NCBI GenBank assembly: GCA_035079385.1
Contig: JAVHKY010000028.1
Span: forward strand, 1,426,001-1,490,000
Origin: Aspidiotus rigidus
Taxonomy: Eukaryota; Arthropoda; Insecta; Hemiptera; Diaspididae
Direction of reading: 5' to 3'
DNA: 64,000 bases
Position numbers and translations under genes: made by a program. Every line of letters starts with the position of its first letter. Position 1 is the stretch's first letter. Under the pieces are notes generated by a model. It was not told where the DNA came from and made no database searches. It saw only the letters and a list, made by a program, of their open reading frames with translations. Below are positions 56,240-64,000 of the stretch, in pieces.

Positions 56240-58700
56240 TCAGTCTCGCGAACTAGAGTAAGTTAATTAGAAATAAAAGAAGATTAAGAGGGTCGTGGAT
56301 CGTGGATCTTTCAAGTCCTTAACGGGTCAAACCAGAAAGATAAGAAGAGTCGAATTTGTCTAAGATTAGGTACTTATATCGAGCGAAACCATAAGATACT
56401 GTTGGGGGTGTGGCGTCGTTTTTTCTTTGTAACTACTTTGAAATACGTGACTCGGAAGCTTTGTAACGACGTTGAAATACATACAGTTTGAAAGTTATAC
56501 GAGGCATTCTGGCGGGCTACCTCGAAATGGGTCAATTTTCATTACTATGAATGATCTTACCCTTTAGTGCGCAATTTTTTTGCTAAGTCTTCAGAAAAAT
56601 TTGGAAAAAATATTTAATATGTCTTCATGCAACGTCACATACTTCAATGTGTTCCCAAAATAATTTCCATGGGGTAATGAAAAATCATGACACATCAAAA
56701 GAAAAATTTCATACATCATATTCGATTGCCCTTTTTATCTCACAATTCCAATCATATTCCCTCTCTGGGATGTTAATTTTTCTATTTACGTTTTTCATTA
56801 ATTCAACTACAGCACGGCTACCTTGGATTCTGGACGCAATCTCTCTGAATTCACATACTTTAATGTGTTCCTGAAATAATTTCCATGTGACAAAGAAAAG
56901 TCATATCACAGTTTAAAAAAATAGGAAGAAAATTTCATACATCATACATTTTAAAAAGAACGGAAAATTTTAAAGAAGTGAAAATTTCGCAAAGAATTTG
57001 AAAAAAAGAACGGAAAATTTTGGAAAAGTACAAGAAACGGAAAATTTTGAATCGTTCAAGAAATTTGCAATCCCTGATTTGTACCGTGAATGATGAAATT
57101 TTCTATTGATAAACGGGTAGGAGGAGGAGGATTAGGAACATATTCACTGGCCGATATTTTATGCGCCTAATTATATGGGCAAGTTTTCAGAATTGTTTTA
57201 TTTTGTGGAGGTGTGTTGCCATTCGAAACCGTAGAATAAAATGTTCCTTTGAAAACATGCGCGTCTAGTTTTTCGGTACCAGCTTTTTTTTTCGCCACCC
57301 TCTTTACCTTTTGAGTTGCACTGATTTTTAAGATCATTCCTCAAAATCAGTTTTGCGTGAAAATACTCGACTGTACACTCTTCAATCAATCAAGTAATAT
57401 AAACGTATTGATCATTTTTGAATATGCTTTTAAGATATTGGTGACAGAAGTTTACTGAATGCGGATAATCAAATACCTAAATTACCTAAATAACAAAACC
57501 CGGTAGTTGAGGATTCTTGACGAGGATAGTATGAATCATGCAATTGTGGATTCATTAATTGTTTCCAATTATTAGTGCCCGAAGGAATTTTCGATGATTG
57601 TGTTGAGTAATCGTCTCCAATTATTAGTGTCCTAAGTAATTAACGATAATTTCCAATTAGTTGGAAGGTATAGGAATGCGATGATCAACGTACAAAATGA
57701 AAAGCGAACTTTCTAATTGGTAAGGTCAGTGAGTTGAATCCTAGAATTTTCCCTTCTTTCACCCGGATTATAGCAGCAACACGACAAGGAAGCAGAGACA
57801 AGAAGTACATTACATATATGAGTCACATCAAAAATTTAGCTAATGACCCATTCAGTATCAAACGACCGAAGTATTATGAGTCCTAATATAATGATAATGG
57901 GTAGCAATCTACTGTCATGTGCTATGAATGTACATAATAATTCTTTTCTCTTATGTACGTTATTGAAAATTACAAATGATTTTCTTCATGACATCATTTC
58001 ATTTAAATTATTAATTTTTCCACCAATATTAGGATGTGAGGAAAAAAAGTAAAAAACGAAATACAGATATGATGCAACATGTTTTCATATATGACTTTCA
58101 GATTTTTTCTGGACAATATTGAGAAAAGTATCGAGTACAGAACCGGTGACATGATTTTACTTCCATCATTTACGAAGTATCATTTGAAATTGAAAGGAAC
58201 TGCTACGTCGCACAGTCTGAATCTGATTCTGATGACGTATTTTGATTATTTCGTCAACTTTTATTCTCATCAATTTGTAATTTCCCGAACGGTGGCTTGT
58301 CAAATTTATAGAGTGAAGAAGGTTTTATTGTCGTCAAAGCTATCCAGCTTCGGTGACTTTTTTAATTTTATGGAACTAAAGTCTCCAGTGTTATACCATT
58401 CGTATTTGTTTAAATTTGTGCCAATACAAATTTGATTTCATTCAATTTGTACATATATAGGACCAGTCTGAGAATCAATGCCTTTTTACTCATTGATAAT
58501 TATGAGGAAAGAATTTTTTTGAAGGGGGCTCATTTGCCGTTATTGAATTGTTTGACTCAAGTTTCATTATTGACCCCTTTATTATTGAAGGTGTTCTTTG
58601 CTTCTGGCCATTGATTCATGTCTCCATTAGTTATCATTTATTGGGAACTCTTATCAATCAACTTCTTAGTAGTAGGGGACATAATCCTCACAACTGCCAC
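56240..58700. other. No gene recognised
   Basis: AT-rich DNA. TTTCATACATCAT and AATTTCCATG segments recur around 56660-56960, a local duplication. At about 58160-58250 the plus strand has YEVSFEIERNCYVAQSESDS followed by DDVF and a stop, which could be a coding trace. Confidence 0.4.
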
Positions 58701-58708
58701 AGTACCCT

Positions 58709-58845
58709 TCATTGGATATTGAGAACCAGTTTCTGTAACCCATTTTTCAAAGTTTGCGCCGCACCGTCCATTTGTCCATGATAATCTCCTGTTGAGAATG
58801 ATGGAGACTGTGAAAAAGTTGTGAGATCTGTTCCGTTGGTTTTGG
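58709..58845 (-). CDS. Possible terminal exon, unidentified
   Basis: A strong acceptor on the minus strand (TTTTTTTCCTCTTCAG) is followed by a 44-codon frame ending in TGA. It reads KTNGTDLTTFSQSPSFSTGD, then YHGQMDGAAQTLKNGLQKLV. It could be the end of a small protein. An overlapping frame is also open and upstream exons were not found, so support is limited. Confidence 0.25.
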
Positions 58846-59719
58846 CTGAAGAGGAAAAAAATAAAAATATTTTTCAGAAAATGCAAAAATGAAAAAAACA
58901 TTTTGAATGGTGGTCACATGTTAGACCAAAATTTTCTGTGTTGCTGACAAGCCGCTATTAGCTTTCAGCAACTCTCTCTATTGCCGTGCTTTGGGAGAGA
59001 CAAAAAACTTCATTTTGGACCTGTGAACATTTTGACATTGTTGGGATGGTAAGAAATTTATGTCACCAAATAATCAACGTAAAACAAACGTGTTAAGATG
59101 AATAAATTGACTGCTTTTTAAATTCTTTAAAAGAATACAATACCAAAAATCAACCTTTGCCAAATAACCAGCCCTTGCACGGACTGTTTTTGTTGTTAAA
59201 TATTACTGCTCTCTCATGTTATTTGGTTGGACACATTTCCTTAGGAAAACAGTTATTGCTCTATAGTCGCACATTTTCAGTGCATTACCCGTAAAATAAT
59301 TCTAATTTGTCAATTTTTTTATCAAATATTTTACCTATATTACCAATGAAAACATTCGAGAATTTTTCATCAGTTGATTAATCTGTTCCTATTGATAAGT
59401 TTTATTTTAAGAGAATCTTCGACTATGCTTTTAAAATTTATTGTTCGCGTGTGAAACTTCATAATGTGAAATAGTCATCAAATCATCATGCAGTCTAGAG
59501 GGAAAATAATGATCAAATAAACTCTCGGTTCAGTTGAAACTGAAGAAGATTCTTCCATGGACTTTCTCGATCTCTGACTACAAAATGGGCGCAAAAAAGG
59601 ATAACCGATGTGTCACTCCAAAAATAATCCGCTGTTTGGCCTGTGAATACATGATTGGTTTCTGCAGTTGAGCCAAAATCCATCTTGAGCCGCCAATCCT
59701 ACAACAAACGATTCTTATA

Positions 59720-60620
59720 CAATGGATTTTGGTAGTATTCCGGTGAGTTATGATCACAAGTGCTTAATAAGTATCATGACTGGATATTATTGATGCTGAT
59801 GTTGACTTGGTTCCTTTTGTGTATTGTATGATTATAGATTTTCCTAGAAACCTGACAACATTGCTGTGCAAGTTTTTCTGGCTAATCACAATGGTTATGT
59901 TTTCAATGAGATTCACAAAACATTCTGTAAAATTTTCAAGATCCTGAAAGTGCCTCTATAGAAGTTGATGCGCTATAATTGAAAGAATCATTTATGCTGA
60001 TGCTACAGTTGATAAAATGAGTGGACTAGTGTTCTTGGATATGAGTGATATTGGATGAAGTAGAAAAATTAATGTTTCAAATGGTGCTCGGTTAGCCGTC
60101 ATCCAAGAAATCGCTCCTAAAAATGATACTCAGTTAATTATTGTCTAAGGAAATGTTCTTGTGAATGACATTCAATTAATAATCGTTCACAAAATTAGGA
60201 GAAATCGAGTACAAAAAAAGAAGGCAAACTCAGAAAGATTGCAGTTGAGAATATCCAACGTACCTAGTCAAGGTATGGTAACTATATTGTATCAAACCGT
60301 AGATGGTGAGAAGTCTTCCGTTGTTCTTTAATAGTCACAACAACTCAATGCTTAAGACGGTCTTTCTTAAGTATACGCACAAGGTGTACCGGTATTTTTC
60401 AAAGTAGATATCAACAAGTTATTTTTCCTTTACCTACTCTTCAGATTCTGTAACCACTCCCTCATGCAATCAACTTACTGGTCGAGCACATTCCTCCTCA
60501 GCTTGAATACAACTATCAACAGTCCGGGGATCTGAGTGGACAACACTCTGTCAGTTGCTGGGATCGACAACTAGATCGCTACCCAGCCGAAGAAACTAAT
60601 GGAAAAGGCATCTTTGAATA
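59720..60620 (+). pseudogene. Decayed coding sequence, unidentified
   Basis: Between 59972 and 60331 one frame runs 119 codons with protein-like content and only two internal stops (TGA 60056-60058, TAA 60146-60148). It includes IIERIIYADATVDKMSGLVF, VSNGARLAVIQEIAPKNDTQ and NSERLQLRISNVPSQGMVTI. Upstream at about 59849-59958 is NIAVQVFLANHNGYVFNEIH in another frame. Downstream at 60453-60629 an open stretch reads HAINLLVEHIPPQLEYNYQQ and WDRQLDRYPAEETNGKGIFE. Together they look like one gene inactivated by point mutations and indels. I do not recognise the family. Confidence 0.4.
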
Positions 60621-61059
60621 TAGACATTGATAATTTTTTTTCTTAGTTTTGTCTTCTTGAAAAACATAATTACGAGTTTCAAGAACTTCCAGCTTTGAAT
60701 ATATCTTCTATTCCTTTGTCGTCTTGAAATTTAAATTGTATTTCCACTGCACAGGTCCGTTATTACATAAAAATTTATATGATTATTAAACTACGTTCTA
60801 ATTTTGTTTTATTGTATAGGTCGATCTGTCTAAAGATCCGTAAACTACTTTCAATCAATAATAATTGAATTCATTATTTTTAAAAAATTGTGGTCATTTG
60901 TTACACAGATTTAGTTTTTCCGTTCTGAAACACCTACCCTCCATTTTTTTTTTTTTTATTTTGTATTCTGAGTAGAATTTAGATAACGATCTTGAAATTA
61001 ATTTATTGCGTTTTTATTAAATTTTTATGTATCCATGTACTTTTATTTTCAAAATTAAG

Positions 61060-61240
61060 TGCCTATCGAAGAAAGAAAACTGAAAAAACCAAGGGAAAAA
61101 AAAAGAAAGAGAAAAGAAAAGAAAAAAAAAAGCAAAAAGAAAAAAATACAAAAAAAAGAGAAGAAAAAAAGATAAAAAAAGTAGGCGAAAGAAGAAAAGA
61201 AATCGGAAAAAATACTAGAAAAAGAAATATTTTGTGGGCA
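61060..61240. repeat. A/G-rich low-complexity tract
   Basis: Almost entirely A and G (GAAAAGAAAAG type). Lys/Glu-rich reading frames here are artefacts. A similar tract lies at 61360-61520. Confidence 0.85.
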
Positions 61241-61529
61241 ATAATTATCCAGATGCTAGGTTATAATTGCCAGTAGGTATTTCAATTTCCGAAAATCAAT
61301 TTATTGTGTTTTTATTAAATATCTATACATCTAGGTACTTCGTTTTCAAAATTTAGTCTTTATGAAGAGGAAAAAAGAGAAGAAAAGAAAGAGAAGAAAA
61401 AAAGAAGGAAAACAAAGAATAAAAATACAAAAAAGAGATGAAAATACGTATTTTGGGCAATGATGTAAAAATATTGAAAAAAGAAGAAAGAAGTAAAAAT
61501 GTTAGAAAGAAAAAAAAAAACGAAAAATA

Positions 61530-62500
61530 TGATGGGTATGTTTGCGGTACTAGAAAGTTCTTACAGTTTCTGTGACAAAAATTCACCTCATTTCAATTGG
61601 CTATTTATCTTGGTGAAGAAATTACTCGTACACGTACGACCTCAAAACATACCTGCCGTACTCATACTTGGAAAAAACGATTTTTTGTACTTCCCAAGTT
61701 TTTGGCCGAATAATTTTTTTTTTTGTATATTATTCCAGAGAGTCGCGTTCCGGAGTTCAAGATTTAAATTTTTTATTATAGAGCCCATATCTCCTCTTAT
61801 CATTATCTGTTTTTGGATATTTCTGACGATTGTTCTCAAAAAACAAAACTATTTTCATCTTGGAAATAAGACGCGTATTTATTAAGTTAATTGTAAGTTA
61901 AAATTTCTATTTCCAACAAATAATTTTTATTTATTTAATTTATGTAACGACCAAAGAAAAAGAAAACTAATTACTCTTGAAACAGAAGAATTTAAAATTT
62001 TCTTTAACGTATTTCAAGAAGAGCTGTTTTCCTTATTGTTTGCATCATTTTCCTTGTTTGAAACATACGTAATTATGTGAAGAGCAATAATTATAAGAGA
62101 TTTGATGAAAAGACAGTTCGTGATATAGCTGCCAATTGTTGAAGCAATTTCGTCTTCAAATTACTTTTAGAAAGGCAGTGTTGACAAAAATTTTCTACAA
62201 AACGTTAGAAATTAATTGACGTAGACACAAGCACGTATTATCAAAATTGGAACATCTTGAAATTAGTCTAGGGCTCTGAACCTCAAGTATCATTTCTCCC
62301 TATTTGCTGCCTTTTCCCTCAGCACGGCAAAATGACGAAAGCAAAATAAAATAGTAGTTGAAGCTACTCGAAAGAACGATTTTTTCAATTTTTTCTGGTC
62401 CACTCCACGTACTATGTATGTCCATAATGGAACTACCATCTCCCCCCCCCCCCTTACTGTAGACCATATGAAACTGGACTTACGCCCTTGCTCAGTTACA
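61530..62500. other. No gene recognised
   Basis: AT-rich DNA with a C-run at about 62440-62450 (10 or more C). No exon is supported. Confidence 0.45.
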
Positions 62501-62517
62501 AATACATGGTATCGCTG

Positions 62518-62700
62518 TTAATGGTCCGGCTCCATCCTTGGTTCATACATTATTTTGCACGGATAAACCGAGCATTCATTGTACCCGTGATCGGCTTTGA
62601 GGTGTATTTTCAGATCGTTAGTGGACGGTAATTCTTTGCGACATGCAAGGAAGGAATTTGTTGGCCATTTAAGTTGAAACGTTGAATGAAGGACGCCACG
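62518..62700 (-). pseudogene. Possible C2H2 zinc-finger fragment
   Basis: The minus-strand frame contains LACRKELPSTNDLKIHLKAD followed by H, with spacing C-x12-H-x4-H of a C2H2 finger including the Leu between the two halves. The first Cys expected three residues before is replaced (Phe). A second Cys pair follows (CSVYPC) with a late His before the stop at 62518-62520. It may be a degenerate finger exon. The N-terminal part of the frame (to 62868) is not recognisable. Confidence 0.35.
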
Positions 62701-62899
62701 GGTCGGGATCCAATTAGGAATCGACACCGTTGGGGAACAAATGAAGTTTGTGATCAAATCCACAAAAATTAATATTGAAACGAGCTTCGAAAGATCAAGG
62801 AATTCAGACGATTCTATGACGTTGCATTTAGGCGCTTCATCCCTCCAATGACATCTGGTTGTAAACATTTACTGCTTCTGTACTTTCACTTTTCTCAAC

Positions 62900-64000
62900 A
62901 TCTTACATTTTTTCAAACCTGTCGGCATTACCATAATTATGAATTAATTGATTCTTTATTTTCATCACGTACAATCTTGGACACAGGTGATGTAAAATGG
63001 GACCAACGATGATGATTTTACTTCAGTCGTGTAAGTGGGAGGAGATGACGGCAAGGAACTCTGTGATTCGCGTTTATATGCGGTCTAGAATCAGAACGCA
63101 TTCTTGAATAACCTGCTGCAGAATGAGACAATATTGTTGAGAGTGGTACAGGAGAAATCAATAAATAATATGCAGGAATGTAGATTTTTTGCGCTGCGTC
63201 CTTCGCTATGATTTTTTTTGTGTTGTATATATTGTGATTCATTGCGTGGAAAATCAAATTCTCTATGGCTTATGCATTTTTTTTTTTTGTATGTGCCGTG
63301 TTTGCCATAAATGAGGGACATTTCTCAAATATTCCTTCATGTAAACATCACCTCCACTTGTTGTTCTAAATTTCTGGCAAATGAATCATGCTGAACATGG
63401 TCTTGTTTCTGTATTGTGTCGGAGGTGAGACTGAGAGGATGTGAAAAGTCTTTATTTTGTCACGCTTTGAAGACAGTGAGCGTGTGTTTGAAGACCAAAA
63501 TGAAATCACTAACCATCTTTTACCCACTCGTTCAACATTTTTCTGCCGTGAAGTTTGTTCTAGTCGAATATCTATTCGTATTTTCCACGAAAGCCATGCG
63601 GTGCGTTGAATAGGTGAAGTTGTACTTACTCGGCTTACACGTTGAATAAACCGGATACAAAAATGAAACATTCGCGTACGAAACTCGAATCACCTCAGCG
63701 AACTTGAGCATTAACGGAGACAACTTTTTAATCAAAATTAAAATATTACCGAGCTTTTAATCTTTTAAGCACGCTTCTGCATACCATGCTGGAATGACAG
63801 ACGTATAAAAAATACCTGTGTGTATTGATACGTGATCTCTATTCCCTCCAAAGTGAATACTTTGAATTTCTTTTGAACATGTTTCTGATGAAATTAACTG
63901 CTGTGTGTCGAACATCAGTTGGTACGGATACAACGTGATTGCAAAATTTCAGGATCAAATTAAGTAGATTTTCTCTTTGGATATGATACGATGTTTCTTT
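62900..64000. other. No gene recognised
   Basis: AT-rich DNA to the window end. Several short frames on both strands, none with splice or compositional support. Confidence 0.4.

Noticed and set aside
58079..58435. 118-codon plus-strand frame
   Set aside because: AT-rich codon content without splice signals; a different frame in the same place carries the more protein-like short stretch.
61060..61276. Lys-rich frame
   Set aside because: Low-complexity A/G tract.

Overview
The window is eukaryotic nuclear DNA, most likely from an arthropod. The evidence is a 16-exon gene whose introns all read GT...AG (the shortest is 71 bp), a polyubiquitin fragment, animal-type transposons (hAT, pogo/Tigger, a Penelope-like retroelement, TA-flanked MITEs), an AT-rich background and long homopolymer runs. 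Recurrent words such as TAGGTACCTAC and ATACCGGTA make me think of sap-feeding Hemiptera, but that is an impression from composition, not a demonstrated placement. No prokaryotic operon, CRISPR array, tRNA or rRNA gene was seen.

Layout. 1-5.1 kb is built from duplicated blocks around a tandem array of an exon-like Ser/Asp-rich unit; only the last copy (about 4.28 kb) keeps its frame open. 5.1-8.0 kb holds a family-B repeat copy, a perfect 24-bp-arm hairpin and a 1-kb foldback palindrome. 8.08-9.77 kb carries exons of an unidentified gene with a likely frameshift. 10.8-12.3 kb is a decayed Penelope-like reverse transcriptase on the minus strand. 12.84-13.64 kb is a hAT-like element with a complete MITE nested in it. 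14.6-17.4 kb is dispersed repeats and microsatellites. 18.35-18.50 kb is a probable terminal exon. 19.57-20.22 kb is a broken three-unit polyubiquitin. 20.5-29.0 kb is a large satellite field of two families (A, about 265-290 bp; B, about 285 bp) with higher-order duplication, an LTR-like insertion and a small hairpin insertion. 30.0-33.3 kb has inverted family-B units and a DNA transposon with 25-bp terminal inverted repeats.

33.78-40.13 kb (minus strand) is the one clearly intact gene: a glucosidase II alpha-like GH31 protein of 891 residues reconstructed from 16 exons in perfect phase. Its nucleophile motif is intact, but the expected acid/base aspartate is glutamine and two neighbouring active-site loops differ, so it may be a pseudoenzyme.

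40.1-64 kb is gene-poor. It holds a Gln-rich broken coding fragment beside a MITE, a long-TIR MITE at 47.35-47.49 kb, a candidate two-frame gene at 50.1-50.6 kb, a pogo/Tigger transposase pseudogene at 53.6-54.4 kb, a candidate two-transmembrane coding exon at 54.8-55.1 kb, a hairpin flanked by a 13-bp direct repeat at 55.8 kb, and decayed coding traces at 58.7, 60.0-60.6 and 62.5-62.9 kb. I see no pathway linking the genes; the dominant theme is repeat birth and decay around a single well-preserved gene.
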